This document shows, piece after piece, positions 17,480-26,636 of a DNA stretch of 64,000 bases (its first letter is position 1; every line of letters starts with the position of its first letter). This DNA is from Haladaptatus sp. R4. Its GTDB lineage: Archaea; Halobacteriota; Halobacteria; Halobacteriales; Haladaptataceae. The notes beneath the pieces were generated by a model. It did not search any database, had not been told where the DNA came from, and saw nothing but the letters and a program-made list of their open reading frames with translations. The translations under genes were made by a program, and so were the position numbers. The stretch covers positions 171,803-235,802 of the forward strand of contig NZ_LWHG01000031.1 of assembly GCF_001625445.1 (NCBI RefSeq), written 5' to 3'.

Positions 17480-19345
17480 ATGCAACGGACACCAATTCAC
17501 GACGTGGACGGGACGAACGGAGTCGAAAACGAACGATTCGAGGACGCGGACGAGGCGAACGGAATCGAGTACGAACAACTTGAGGACGCGCTCTCCCCCG
17601 AAATTTGGGAGACCGTGGGCCGCCGACTGCTGGCGAAGATGCTGGCCGAGTTCAGTTACGAGGAGCTCATCGCCCCCCGGAAAACCGAGGACGGGTATCT
17701 CCATCTCGGGTTATCGGACGGCATCGAATATCGGTTCGAGGCCGACGAACGGCTGTTCGACTGGTCGAGCGTCCATCCCGATTCCATCGAGCGCCGGGAA
17801 TACGGCGACTGGGAACCGGCGACGGATCCGATCGAGTTCCTGCTCGACGCACGGAAGACCATCGGCGTCTCGGACATGACCGCCGGGCACCTGGTTCGGG
17901 AGTACCGCAACACGATGCTCGCCGACGCCCACATCGAGGGGAAAACCCGGGACGGTGAGCGGGACCTCACCGCACTCGACTACGCGGAACTCGAAGGGGA
18001 GATGACGGGGCATCCGTGGATAACCTACAACAAAGGGCGACTCGGCTTCGGCTACGAGGACTACCTCGACTACGCGCCGGAGCGGAAACAGCCCGTGACG
18101 CTCTCGTGGCTGGCGGTATCCCGCTCGCGGGCCACCTTCAGCGCCGTGACCGACCTCGACCACGAGTCGCTGGTTCGGGACGAACTCGGCGAGCGCTACG
18201 GAGAATTCCGCTCGAAACTGGAGTCCAAGGGGCTCGACCCGGACGACTACTACTTCCTGCCGGTTCACGAGTGGCAGTGGGAGGACAGCATCGTCCAACT
18301 GTTCGCGGACGAAATCGCGTCGAACGCCATCGTCCCGTTGGGTGACGGGCCGGACGAGTACCTGCCCCAGCAGTCGATTCGGACGTTCGTGAACATCGAC
18401 GAACTGGAGCGCCATCACGTCAAACTGCCGCTCAAAATCCTCAACACGCTCGTCTACCGCGGACTGCCGGGCGAACGGACCGAGGTCGCGCCGATAGTGA
18501 CGGAGTACGTCAAGGAAATCTACGAGGACGACGAGTACCTCCGCGAGGAGTGTGATCTGATCCTCCCCGGCGAGATCGCGGGGCTGAACTACGACCATCC
18601 CGACTTCTCGCGGCTCGATGGCTCCGCTTACCAGTACGACGAACTGCTCGGTTGCGTGTGGCGCGAGAGCATCTACACCTTCCTCGACGACGACGAACGG
18701 GCCATCACGCTGTCGGCGCTGATGCAGGTCGAGGACGGAACGCCGTACCTCGAATCGCTCGTCGAGACGTCCGACCTGTCGATGGAGGAGTGGCTGGACG
18801 AACTGTTCTCGACGGTGTTGCCGCCGCTGCTTCACTACCTCTATCGGTACGGAACGGTGTTCTCGCCGCACGGCCAGAACACGATGCTGGTGCTGAAGGA
18901 GGGCCGCCCACATCGACTCGCCGTGAAGGACTTCGTGGACGACGTGAACGTCAGCGACCAACCCTTGCCGGAACTCCAGTCGCTTCCGGAGGACCTCTCG
19001 GACGTCCTGCGAACCGAACCGCCGGAGGGACTGTGCCAGTTCATCTTCTCCGGCCTGTTCGTCTGCGTCTTCCGGTACGTCGCCGACGCGCTGGAGACGC
19101 ATTCGGACTATTCGGAGGAACAGTTCTGGTTGGGCGTGCGTGATGCCATCGAGGCGTATCAAGCGCAGTTCCCCGAACTGCAGGAGCGATTCGAACTGTT
19201 CGACCTGTTCCAACCCGAGTTCACGAAGCTCTGTCTCAACCGAAACCGGTTGCTCGACTACGGCTACGAGGACGCCGACGGTCGCCCGCACGCGTCGGAA
19301 CACGGGACGGTCCCCAACCCGCTTCACGAAGTGGCGGACGAATAA
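17480..19345 (+). CDS. IucA/IucC-family NIS synthetase, second copy (RhbF-like)
   Basis: A 621-residue synthetase closing the siderophore pathway by attaching the second N-acetyl-N-hydroxy-diaminopropane to the citrate intermediate. Landmarks are GHPWITYNKGRLGFG, FLPVHEWQWEDS, LPQQSIRTFVNI, KLPLKILNTLVYRGLPGE, GTVFSPHGQNTMLVLKEG and AVKDFVDDVNVS. The first 40 residues are an acidic extension with two related stretches (NGVENERFEDADE, NGIEYEQLEDA) not found in bacterial homologues I know. It begins 4 nt after the monooxygenase stop and is the last gene of the operon. The two IucA/C copies are diverged, not a recent duplication. Confidence 0.92.
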   Translation: MQRTPIHDVDGTNGVENERFEDADEANGIEYEQLEDALSPEIWETVGRRLLAKMLAEFSYEELIAPRKTEDGYLHLGLSDGIEYRFEADERLFDWSSVHPDSIERREYGDWEPATDPIEFLLDARKTIGVSDMTAGHLVREYRNTMLADAHIEGKTRDGERDLTALDYAELEGEMTGHPWITYNKGRLGFGYEDYLDYAPERKQPVTLSWLAVSRSRATFSAVTDLDHESLVRDELGERYGEFRSKLESKGLDPDDYYFLPVHEWQWEDSIVQLFADEIASNAIVPLGDGPDEYLPQQSIRTFVNIDELERHHVKLPLKILNTLVYRGLPGERTEVAPIVTEYVKEIYEDDEYLREECDLILPGEIAGLNYDHPDFSRLDGSAYQYDELLGCVWRESIYTFLDDDERAITLSALMQVEDGTPYLESLVETSDLSMEEWLDELFSTVLPPLLHYLYRYGTVFSPHGQNTMLVLKEGRPHRLAVKDFVDDVNVSDQPLPELQSLPEDLSDVLRTEPPEGLCQFIFSGLFVCVFRYVADALETHSDYSEEQFWLGVRDAIEAYQAQFPELQERFELFDLFQPEFTKLCLNRNRLLDYGYEDADGRPHASEHGTVPNPLHEVADE

Positions 19346-19372
19346 CACGACCACGGACCGAATCGCGGTCGA

Positions 19373-19377
19373 TTTTT
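19373..19377 (+). terminator. Oligo-T terminator after the siderophore operon
   Basis: TTTTT 28 nt beyond the last siderophore gene stop, at the boundary to AT-rich DNA. Archaeal transcription often ends at such runs without a hairpin. Evidence is positional only. Confidence 0.35.
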
Positions 19378-19577
19378 ACCCCTAGAGAAAAGGACAAGAC
19401 CAATACTATATTTTACGTATATTGCTTCATTTTGCCTTAGTAGGCGTTCTAATGCCTCACCAGAGATAAAGAGATACAAATCTATTTTGATAGTAAACGA
19501 AAAGTTTTAAAAGAGTACTGTTATGATGGACATGCGTGTCCGGGACTCTCCGATATAGCACCGGGCAAACGAGAATT

Positions 19578-20201
19578 ATGAAAGACATACTTCAAAAGCG
19601 ACTCGACGACCGCGGTCAGGTCGGCATCGGGACGCTCATCGTGTTCATCGCGATGGTACTGGTCGCCGCGATTGCGGCGGGCGTGCTCATCAACACGGCG
19701 GGTTTCCTCCAATCGAAGTCTCAGCAGACAGGACAGGACAGCAGCGCACAGGTCTCCAATCGCGTCGATATTGTCAGCGTGTACGGTAACGTCTCCGACA
19801 ACAGTCACGTCGACCTCGTCAATTTCACCGTCATGCGCGGGTCGGGTTCGGACGACATCAACCTCTCCCAGGCGACGATAGAGTGGATCGGCCCGGACAA
19901 CGCGACGACGCTCGTCGGGAACAACTCCTCGATGGTCGGCAACAAAGTCGTCATCGCTCCGTCGAGCAACGAGTTCGCTATCAGTCCGATCAAGGACACC
20001 GATGAGTCGCGTCCCGTGCTCAACAGCCAGGACGACCGACTTCGACTGACGGTCCCCGCCGACCTACTCAGCGACGACGGCAACGGACTCTCGGAAGGGC
20101 AGACCGCACACGTGAAGATTACCACCCAGTACGGTGCGACCACGGTCTATCAGGTCTCCATCCCGCAGTCGCTCTCGCAGAAGAAAGCGGTCACAGTCTA
20201 A
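19578..20201 (+). CDS. Archaellin (archaeal flagellin)
   Basis: A 207-residue archaellin. The N-terminus [20 protein letters not shown] is a class III signal peptide: a short charged leader, prepilin-peptidase cleavage next to Gly13, and then the hydrophobic polymerisation helix ([19 protein letters not shown]). The mature body has several N-glycosylation sequons (NVS, NFT, NLS, NAT, NNSS) and the usual beta-rich Ser/Asp domain. No other archaellum genes are present, so this is a lone subunit gene. The preceding 230 bp is AT-rich, and a GGACA-TGCG-TGTCC hairpin lies about 45 bp upstream. Length is typical of haloarchaeal archaellins. Confidence 0.9.
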   Translation: MKDILQKRLDDRGQVGIGTLIVFIAMVLVAAIAAGVLINTAGFLQSKSQQTGQDSSAQVSNRVDIVSVYGNVSDNSHVDLVNFTVMRGSGSDDINLSQATIEWIGPDNATTLVGNNSSMVGNKVVIAPSSNEFAISPIKDTDESRPVLNSQDDRLRLTVPADLLSDDGNGLSEGQTAHVKITTQYGATTVYQVSIPQSLSQKKAVTV

Positions 20202-20310
20202 GACCCGCGAGACGAACCGACGTTTCTTTTCGGTCTACTCGACACTCCAGCGACGGCGATTCGCACGCCACGGTCCCCATCGACAGGAGTGTCAGCTATG
20301 CAACCACAAC

Positions 20311-20334
20311 CGTTATATGCTGATCGATATAACG
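20311..20334. promoter_or_regulatory. ModE-like palindrome overlapping the wtpA promoter
   Basis: A 24-bp perfect inverted repeat with 8-bp arms CGTTATAT (20311-20318) and ATATAACG (20327-20334) around an 8-bp spacer. The left arm includes the TATA-like TTATATGC at the position expected for a leaderless start at 20346. The arms and total length resemble the molybdate-responsive ModE site of the E. coli mod operon as I remember it, and the downstream genes encode a tungstate/molybdate transporter. Confidence 0.7.
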
Positions 20335-20345
20335 ATGTTCCATTC

Positions 20346-21452
20346 ATGGGAAGCCGACCGACGATAACGCGACGGCGATTGCTTCGCGGGGTTGGAACGA
20401 CAGGCGCTCTCGCACTCGCCGGGTGTACTTCGAGTGACGACAGTGGCGATGGTGGGGGCGACGGGAGCACGAGTTCGGACGAAACCGATTCGACCGACGG
20501 GGGAACTTCGAGCGAGGAAACGACCTCCTCCGACCTGAAGGGTTTCTCCGGGACGATGACCATCTTCCACGCGGGAAGCCTCTCCGCGCCGTTCGACGCC
20601 GCCGAGAAGAAAGTCGAGTCGAACTACGACGTACAGGTCAATCAGGAGGCGAAGGGTTCGGTCGATTCCACGCGGAAGATCACCAACCTCGGCCGGGCGG
20701 CGGACGTGCTCGGCGTGGCCGACTACCGCCTCCTCCGGGACATGATGCTTCCGAAGCACGCGAAGTGGTACGCGGTGTTCGCGACCAACGCCATGACCAT
20801 CGCCTACACCGACAAATCGACGGGGTCGGACGAAATCTCCGCCGACAACTGGTGGAAGATTCTCGGGCGTGACGACGTCACGTTCGGGCATTCCGACCCC
20901 GCCGCGGACCCGAACGGCTATCGCTCCGTGATGTCGATGAAGCTCGGCGCGATTCCGCTGGACGGCGAGAAACTGTTCGACGAGAGCACGTCGAAGAAAC
21001 TCATCGACAAGTCCAAGGTCCCGTCGAGCACCGAAACGGACCTCCTCAGTCAACTGCACTCGGGCGACCTCGATTACGCGTGGGAGTATCAGTCCACGAG
21101 CGCGAGCCACGACGTGAAGACGGTGGACTTACAGCCCTCGGTGGACCTCTCGAAAGCCACGAAGAAGTACGCCGAACACTACGCGAAGGTGAGCGTGAAG
21201 ACGGACAGCGCGACGTACACTGGAGCGCCCATCGCCTACGGGATGACGGTCCCGAGCAATGCGAAGAACACCGAGGCCGGGAACGCGTGGGTTGAATACA
21301 TGATCACGGAGCCAGGAGGGAAGATACTGAAGGACAACGGCTTCAAACCGGTTTCCCCTGCGGTCGTCCCGAAGAGTCAGAAGGACGCGGTCCCCGAGAC
21401 CATCATGAACGACGCGGAAGCCAAATCGGCACTCGGCCCGCTCAAGCTATAG
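20346..21452 (+). CDS. wtpA: Tungstate/molybdate ABC transporter, substrate-binding lipoprotein (WtpA-like)
   Basis: A 368-residue exported binding protein. The N-terminus has a twin-arginine motif (TRRRLLRG) and a lipobox LALAGC with Cys27, so it should be a Tat-exported lipoprotein. A Ser/Asp/Thr-rich linker of about 50 residues leads to the binding domain, which begins MTIFHAGSLSAPFDAAEKKV, the hallmark of WtpA/ModA proteins. Near the end, GAPIAYGMTVPSNAKN and the WVEYMITEPGGKIL segment fit the same family. The ATG at 20346 is chosen for its promoter spacing. It heads a three-gene operon with permease and ATPase. Confidence 0.9.
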   Translation: MGSRPTITRRRLLRGVGTTGALALAGCTSSDDSGDGGGDGSTSSDETDSTDGGTSSEETTSSDLKGFSGTMTIFHAGSLSAPFDAAEKKVESNYDVQVNQEAKGSVDSTRKITNLGRAADVLGVADYRLLRDMMLPKHAKWYAVFATNAMTIAYTDKSTGSDEISADNWWKILGRDDVTFGHSDPAADPNGYRSVMSMKLGAIPLDGEKLFDESTSKKLIDKSKVPSSTETDLLSQLHSGDLDYAWEYQSTSASHDVKTVDLQPSVDLSKATKKYAEHYAKVSVKTDSATYTGAPIAYGMTVPSNAKNTEAGNAWVEYMITEPGGKILKDNGFKPVSPAVVPKSQKDAVPETIMNDAEAKSALGPLKL

Positions 21453-21501
21453 CCGGACTCCGAACTACCGCCGAGACCCGACACGGACCAATAGAAAACC
21501 A

Positions 21502-22490
21502 ATGAGCGATTCCAACTACGAGGACGGGCGATATCGAACGACTTCCACGGCGATGCTCGGTCGGGGGTCGGTCGTACTGACGGTGCTGACGGTCCAAGCA
21601 CTCGCGTTCGCTCGCTCTACGTGCTCGGCCATCCGACGCTCTACATCGGCGTCGCGCTCGTGAGCGCCGCGCTGTTGGGGTGGCGGGCGAACCGTGGCTG
21701 GTTCGGCGTGGCCGCCGCGACGTTCGGCGTCGTCCTCCTGCTCGCGCTCGGCATGCCGTTCGCCATGTTTTTCGTCAATCAAGAACCGGACCTCCTCGTC
21801 GAGACGGCCACGTCGTCGGAAGTTCACACGATGTTGTACCTCACTATCTACGGCCCGCTCCTCGCCACGGTTGGGGCACTCGTCTTCGGCGTCCCGCTCG
21901 CCTCCCTCCTCGCCCGCGGCTTCACGGGACAGGCGATAGTGGAGAGTCTGGTCGATCTGCCGCTCGTCGTTCCCCACTCGGTCGCCGGAATCCTCATCCT
22001 GTTCGGCTTCGGAAAACACGGGCTGTTTCCGGGGATGTCGGTGTTGACCACGATGACCGGAATGGTACTGGCGCTGACGTTCGTGAGCGCACCCTACGCG
22101 GTCAACACCACCCGTGAGGCGTTCGAATCCATCGATTCGGGACTCGAATACGCCGCGCGAAGCCACGGCGCGACGCCGTTCGAGACGTTCCGCCGGATTC
22201 AGGTGCCGCTCGCGTCTCGCGGCATCGTCACGGGCGGCGTCCTCGCGTGGGCGCGCGGCGTCTCGGAGTTCGGCGCGATTGCCATCGTCGCCTACAGCGT
22301 GAACTTCTTTTACCCGTTCACCGGAAAGGAGACCGTCTCACAGCACGCGCCGGTGTACATCCTCGACACGTATCGATCCGCGGGATTGCAACACGCGAGC
22401 GCCGTCGCGTTCATCTTGCTGGTGATGAGCGCGGGCATCTTCCTCGTCGTTCGCCTGCTCACGGGAACGAAATCGGGAGGATTCCTGTGA
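21502..22490 (+). CDS. wtpB: Tungstate/molybdate ABC transporter permease (WtpB-like; frameshifted near 21607)
   Basis: An integral membrane permease of the BPD type. From the ATG at 21502 the frame runs MSDSNYEDGRYRTTSTAMLG to about 21606. The rest, from SLYVLGHPTLYIGVALVSAA to the stop at 22490, is one base back. One G added in GCG/TTC restores a 329-residue protein. The body has the EAA-loop sequence ESIDSGLEYAARSHGATPFE and SEFGAIAIVAYS. The N-terminus carries two or three more membrane helices than compact WtpB proteins. Its stop overlaps the GTG of the ATPase (GTGA). Confidence 0.82.
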
Positions 22491-23506
22491 GTTTCGACGT
22501 GGACATCGCGGCGACGTTCACCACGGAAGGAACCGATTCGTTCGACCTCGAAACAGAGTTCTCGGTCGAGACGGGCGAGACCCTCGTCGTCCTCGGCCCG
22601 AGCGGGAGCGGCAAGACGCTCCTGCTCGAAACGGTTGCTGGCTATCACGACCACGACGGTCACGTCGGGTTCGACGGCCACGACGTGACGGACGACCCGC
22701 CGGAAGAACGGGGCTTCGGCTTCGTGTTTCAGGATTACGCCCTCTTTCCGCACATGACCGCGCGGGAAAACGTGGCGTTCGGGGCGCGCTACCACCCGGA
22801 AGCACGCGACGCCGATACCGTCCTCGCCGACCTCGGCGTGGACCACCTCGCGGACCGTCGCCCGGAAACGCTCTCCGGCGGCGAGCGCCAGCGTGTGGCG
22901 CTGGCGCGTTCGCTGGCCATCCGTCCCGCCGCACTCCTACTGGACGAACCGCTTTCCGCGCTCGACGTGCCGACGCGCGAGGCGCTCCGCGACGACCTCC
23001 GGGACCTCGTCGCGGACATCACCGCGATTCACGTCACCCACAATCGGACGACCGCCCGGGCGCTCGCCGACCGAATCGCTGTCATGCGCGACGGTCGTAT
23101 CGTTCAACTCGGCTCCGTGGAGGACGTGTTCCACCGCCCGGCGACGCCCTTCGTCGCGTGGTTCACCGGATCGAACTGTCTTCCCGTGTCGGCGCTACCG
23201 GACGGCACGATTTCCGGGTCGTCGGCGACTCACGTCGCGATTCGGCCGGAGTACGTCGAACTGGATGGCTCGAATCCGACGGCGATGGCGAGCGTCACCC
23301 GCATCACGCCGCGGGACGGAGACGATAGGGTAACGCTCACGCTCGGCGACGAGGAGGTGACGGCGTTCAGCAACGCGGCGCTGACGGTCGGCGAGTCGGT
23401 GCCCGTGACCCTCCCGACGGACCGTCTCTGGTCGATCGAGGGCGGAAAAGCGGTGGAACCGTCGTCGGCCGCGGTGCGGCGACCGACGATTAGCGGTTTC
23501 GGGTAA
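22487..23506 (+). CDS. wtpC: Tungstate/molybdate ABC transporter ATP-binding protein (WtpC-like)
   Basis: A 339-residue ATPase. Walker A is LGPSGSGKT, the Q-loop FVFQDYALFPHMT, the signature LSGGERQR, Walker B AALLLDEPLSALD, and the switch His lies in IHVTHNRT. After the ATPase domain (about residues 1-220) there is a TOBE-like beta-barrel (VAIRPEYVELDG onward), as in ModC/WtpC, which often binds the oxyanion. The GTG start at 22487 overlaps the permease stop by 4 nt. Confidence 0.9.
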   Translation: MSFDVDIAATFTTEGTDSFDLETEFSVETGETLVVLGPSGSGKTLLLETVAGYHDHDGHVGFDGHDVTDDPPEERGFGFVFQDYALFPHMTARENVAFGARYHPEARDADTVLADLGVDHLADRRPETLSGGERQRVALARSLAIRPAALLLDEPLSALDVPTREALRDDLRDLVADITAIHVTHNRTTARALADRIAVMRDGRIVQLGSVEDVFHRPATPFVAWFTGSNCLPVSALPDGTISGSSATHVAIRPEYVELDGSNPTAMASVTRITPRDGDDRVTLTLGDEEVTAFSNAALTVGESVPVTLPTDRLWSIEGGKAVEPSSAAVRRPTISGFG

Positions 23507-23514
23507 GAGACCGC

Positions 23515-24332
23515 TCACCCGAGAACGGCAGCCGCCCCGAGGAACCCGAATCCCATGAATCCGAAGACGAGGAGAGCGTATGCCTCGACCGCGGTGGCGT
23601 CCGGGTTTCCGGAGACGGCGAAGGCGACGAAGACTGCGAATGCGAGAAAGAACACACCGAAGGCGACGAGTGCGTAGCGAACCGCCGAATCAGGACGGTC
23701 GTACTCCGGTGAATCGGCTTCGACGGCCGCGGAAAATACTGACGCCGCTTCGGTCGCGCGGACTCGGGAAGGACCACGAACCGCGGCGTCGAGACGTTCG
23801 ACGCGCCCGCAACGTACGACAACCAGTGAACGGTCACTCCGAGGAGTGCGAAGCGGCGGACGTTCGCCAGTCCGTCCAGCGGAACGTCCCGGTCCCGGTA
23901 CGTCATCGTTTGAGCCACGGCGTCGATTTCTCCCTCTGACCGGACTGCTGAAACGAGTACCATCGGAACCGCGATGAGGGAAAATAGGGAAACGAAGGTG
24001 ACGAGGTTTCCGAACCCGAGCGTCAGATAGACCACGCCAACGCCGAACAACGACGAGACGAACAGCCAGCGGCGGTCGAGCGACCACGGGCCATCGGTCG
24101 ACGCGAAAAGCGGTCGAACGTGGGTCTCCCACCTGAAGACGGCGAGCAGGAGCGCGACCGCCAGCGCGCCGCTCGGAATGGGGTTCCCATCCAGCACCAG
24201 CATTGCCGAGACGAACACTGCGAACACCGGCATCCCGAAGATGACGCCGAACGAGCAGTACGACAGCAACCGAAGCACCCGCGAGTCAGCAGGTGTGATC
24301 GACCACTCGATTCGGTGCGTTCCGGTAGCCAT
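23515..24332 (-). CDS. Multi-pass membrane protein, unknown (frameshifted near 23755)
   Basis: From the ATG at 24332 the first frame encodes about five membrane helices (YCSFGVIFGMPVFAVFVSAM, GALAVALLLAVF and others) and reads to FVVLPESA. The second frame continues TEAASVFSAAVEADSPEYDR with two more helices (AFGVFFLAFAVFVAFAVSG, LLVFGFMGFGFLGAAAVLG) to the stop at 23515. One G added in GCG/CGACC (minus strand) joins them into 272 residues. No family is recognised. It converges with wtpC, with only 8 nt between them. Confidence 0.65.
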
Positions 24333-24384
24333 ATCTCCGCATTCTTTTCAACGAATTATAATTTCATGGGTGTGTTGTGAACGA

Positions 24385-24777
24385 TCAGTTCGTCTCCAGC
24401 GGATAGTCGTCGCCCAGCCACCAGACGATGAACTCAATGATAACCGGCTTGACCTCACGGAGTTTCCGGGTCGCCTCGTACTCGACGTGCGGTGGAATCT
24501 CGTCGTACGAGCGTCGGGTGACGAGGTCTTGCTCGACGAGGTCGGAGAGTCGCGCCGAGAGGGTCGTCCGTGGAATCTCCAGTTCGTCGCGGAGTTCGTT
24601 GAACCGCCACGGGGACTGTGACGCGGCGACCGTCGAAGCGATCAGCATCATGTGCGACTTGCTGAAGAAATCGAACATCTCCTGTTTTTTCTCGACCATC
24701 GCTTTGGTCTTCTCGTCCGTTTTGACCGCCATCGTCGGCTCCTTCTGATGTTCGGGTTCGGAAGTCATTTCGTCCAT
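24385..24777 (-). CDS. HxlR/ArsR-type winged-helix transcriptional regulator
   Basis: A 130-residue protein with a winged helix-turn-helix: FNELRDELEIPRTTLSARLS is the recognition region, followed by the wing VEQDLVTRRSYDEIPPHVEY and a C-terminal helix (VKPVIIEFIVWWLGD), the arrangement of the HxlR family. The first 40 residues are charged. The ATG at 24777 fits a leaderless transcript (TATA-like element 27 nt upstream). A 12-bp palindrome just beyond the TATA suggests autoregulation. It is divergent from an aldo/keto reductase, which is a plausible target. Confidence 0.85.
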   Translation of the reverse strand: MDEMTSEPEHQKEPTMAVKTDEKTKAMVEKKQEMFDFFSKSHMMLIASTVAASQSPWRFNELRDELEIPRTTLSARLSDLVEQDLVTRRSYDEIPPHVEYEATRKLREVKPVIIEFIVWWLGDDYPLETN

Positions 24778-24800
24778 TCACCCACTCCGCGTCTCACACC

Positions 24801-24826
24801 TATAATCCTTGGTTCGACTATAGTCG
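24801..24826 (-). promoter_or_regulatory. TATA element plus CGACTATAGTCG palindrome upstream of the HxlR-type gene
   Basis: On the minus strand GGATTATA (24801-24808) sits 24-31 nt before the regulator start. Immediately upstream is the perfect 12-bp palindrome CGACTATAGTCG (24815-24826), in the BRE position. The same DNA lies about 125 bp upstream of the divergent reductase gene. A candidate operator for the HxlR-type protein. Confidence 0.5.
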
Positions 24827-24951
24827 TCCTCGTGGTCGTTCTACCACGGTATCGGCCGCCGGAGTTAGTATGATTCGTCGTACTTGGTGTCGTGATAGGA
24901 ACTTGACCTCTTATCTCGTTCGATGGCTTTCCCTAACTCGGAAGGAAACCA

Positions 24952-25935
24952 ATGGAATACACGACACTCGGCGGTACGGGAACGACGGTCAGCAGAATCT
25001 GTCTCGGTTGTATGGGTTTCGGTCGCTCGAACGGTGCGGGTGCCGATGCATACTACGTCTCAGCCGACGAGGAGCTAGCTTCCGAAGTCATCGACCGAGC
25101 GATAGACCTCGGAATCAACTTCTTCGATACGGGGACTTTCTACTCGAACGGTGAGTCCGAGGAAATCCTTGGCAACGTCCTCTCCGAATACGACCGCGAC
25201 GAACTCGTGGTTGCGACCAAGGTTGCACCTCGACACCCTACCGACGAGGAGGACAACGCGGGCGGACTTTCGCGGAAGGCACTCGAACAAAAAATCGAAC
25301 ACAGCCTCGACAGATTGGGGATGGACACCATCGACCTCCTTCACATCGCCCGGTGGGATTACGATACTCCCATCGAGGAGACGCTCAAAACGCTCGACGA
25401 TGCGGTGCGACGCGGCAAGGTTAGATACATCGGCGCGAGTTCGATGTGGGCGTACCAGTTCGCGAAAGCATTGTACACCAGCGACTCGCTGGACCTCGAA
25501 CGCTTCGTGACGATGCAGAACCATTACAACCTCGTGTATCGCGAGGAAGAACGAGAAATGAACCCGCTCGCGAGGACGGAGGGGGTGGGCCTCATTCCGT
25601 GGAGCCCCCTCGCCGGGGGCTACGTCGCCCGTCCGCACGAGGAGCAGGATCAATTGCGGCCTTCCCCCGGGGAGGGTTCACTTTACGACTCCGAAGCGAG
25701 CCGCGAGATCAACGAGCGCGTGCAGGAACTCGCGGACGACATGGGTGTCTCGATGGCCCAGATCGGCCTCGCGTGGCAGCTTTCGAAGGAAGGAGTCACG
25801 GCTCCGATCTACGGCACCACGAGCGTCGAACACCTCGAAGACGCCGTCGAAGCCGTCGAACTCGATCTCTCCGACAGCGACATCGACTATCTGGAAGAAC
25901 CCTACGAACCGGTCGAAGTAACGGACAACTTGTAG
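24952..25935 (+). CDS. Aldo/keto reductase
   Basis: A 327-residue NADPH-dependent (beta/alpha)8 barrel oxidoreductase. Catalytic features visible are the Asp/Tyr region INFFDTGTFYSNGESEEILG, the KVAPRH strand carrying the catalytic Lys, and the His in DTIDLLHIARWDYDTP. The cofactor pocket appears as GLIPWSPLAGGYVARP and later APIYGTTSVEHLEDAV. Sequence style is that of the YajO/Tas/GSP69 branch. The aldehyde or ketone substrate is unknown. Transcribed divergently from the HxlR-type regulator, a common arrangement for a stress-induced reductase. Confidence 0.9.
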   Translation: MEYTTLGGTGTTVSRICLGCMGFGRSNGAGADAYYVSADEELASEVIDRAIDLGINFFDTGTFYSNGESEEILGNVLSEYDRDELVVATKVAPRHPTDEEDNAGGLSRKALEQKIEHSLDRLGMDTIDLLHIARWDYDTPIEETLKTLDDAVRRGKVRYIGASSMWAYQFAKALYTSDSLDLERFVTMQNHYNLVYREEEREMNPLARTEGVGLIPWSPLAGGYVARPHEEQDQLRPSPGEGSLYDSEASREINERVQELADDMGVSMAQIGLAWQLSKEGVTAPIYGTTSVEHLEDAVEAVELDLSDSDIDYLEEPYEPVEVTDNL

Positions 25936-25946
25936 ACGCTTGCGAA

Positions 25947-26636
25947 TCAGTCGCTTCCGGGAGCAGCCACCGTCCCGCGCCCGAGCACGTCCTCGACCAC
26001 GTCGAGCGCGTCGGCCTGTTCGTCGGGCATGACTTCCAGCACGACGATGCCGTCGTAGCAGTCATCGAGGAGCGAGATTAGCCGCTCCATCTCCATCGTT
26101 CCGGTGCCGAACGCCAAGCCGTCGGTGGTTTTGGTCCCGTCACAACAGTGGATGACCGGTATCGAGTCGCCGTGCTCGGTCAGCAGGCCCTCCAGCAGGG
26201 GAAAGAAGTCCGCTTCTGCCGTGTAGAAGTGGGCCGTATCGAGGACGAGCGACAGTCCCTCCTCGAAGAGGACGTTTTTCAGGAAGTGGGTGCTGTGGCC
26301 CGTCGAGTTCTCGAACCCGTTCGGGACGGTGATATCGACCCTGTCGAGGACGTAGTCGAGGTTACTCAGCGGGATTTTCGTGGAGTGGACGACGAGCGTC
26401 GCGTCGAGTCGTTTACAGAGGTCGTTCGTCAGTTGGACGTATTCGAGTTGTTCGAGGTCCACGTGCGGCGTGTGAACCGAGGCGATTTCGACCTCGGCGT
26501 CCCGGCACGCGGCGACCGTTTCTTCCATTGCGTCCAAGTTCTCCGGCGAGAGGTGGAGTTCGACGGCATCGAATCCACGCTCGGCCGCGGCTTGCAACTC
26601 CGCTTCCGTTGGGGGGCACTTTCCGACGACTTGCAT
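25947..26636 (-). CDS. Sugar phosphate isomerase/epimerase-like TIM barrel
   Basis: A 229-residue xylose-isomerase-like AP-endonuclease-2 fold protein. It begins MQVVGKCPPTEAELQAAAER, and has AVELHLSP, IASVHTPHVDLE, TLVVHSTK, SLVLDTAHFYTAEADFF, IPVIHCCDG and GIVVLEVMPDE at the ends of successive strands, supplying His, Asp and Glu ligands. It is shorter than most relatives (typically 260-290), lacking part of one strand-helix unit. It converges with the aldo/keto reductase (12 nt apart). Substrate unknown. Confidence 0.78.
   Translation of the reverse strand: MQVVGKCPPTEAELQAAAERGFDAVELHLSPENLDAMEETVAACRDAEVEIASVHTPHVDLEQLEYVQLTNDLCKRLDATLVVHSTKIPLSNLDYVLDRVDITVPNGFENSTGHSTHFLKNVLFEEGLSLVLDTAHFYTAEADFFPLLEGLLTEHGDSIPVIHCCDGTKTTDGLAFGTGTMEMERLISLLDDCYDGIVVLEVMPDEQADALDVVEDVLGRGTVAAPGSD

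Noticed and set aside
19528..19541. GGACA-TGCG-TGTCC hairpin before the archaellin as a riboswitch
   Set aside because: Five-bp arms are too short for a claim; no supporting sequence around it.
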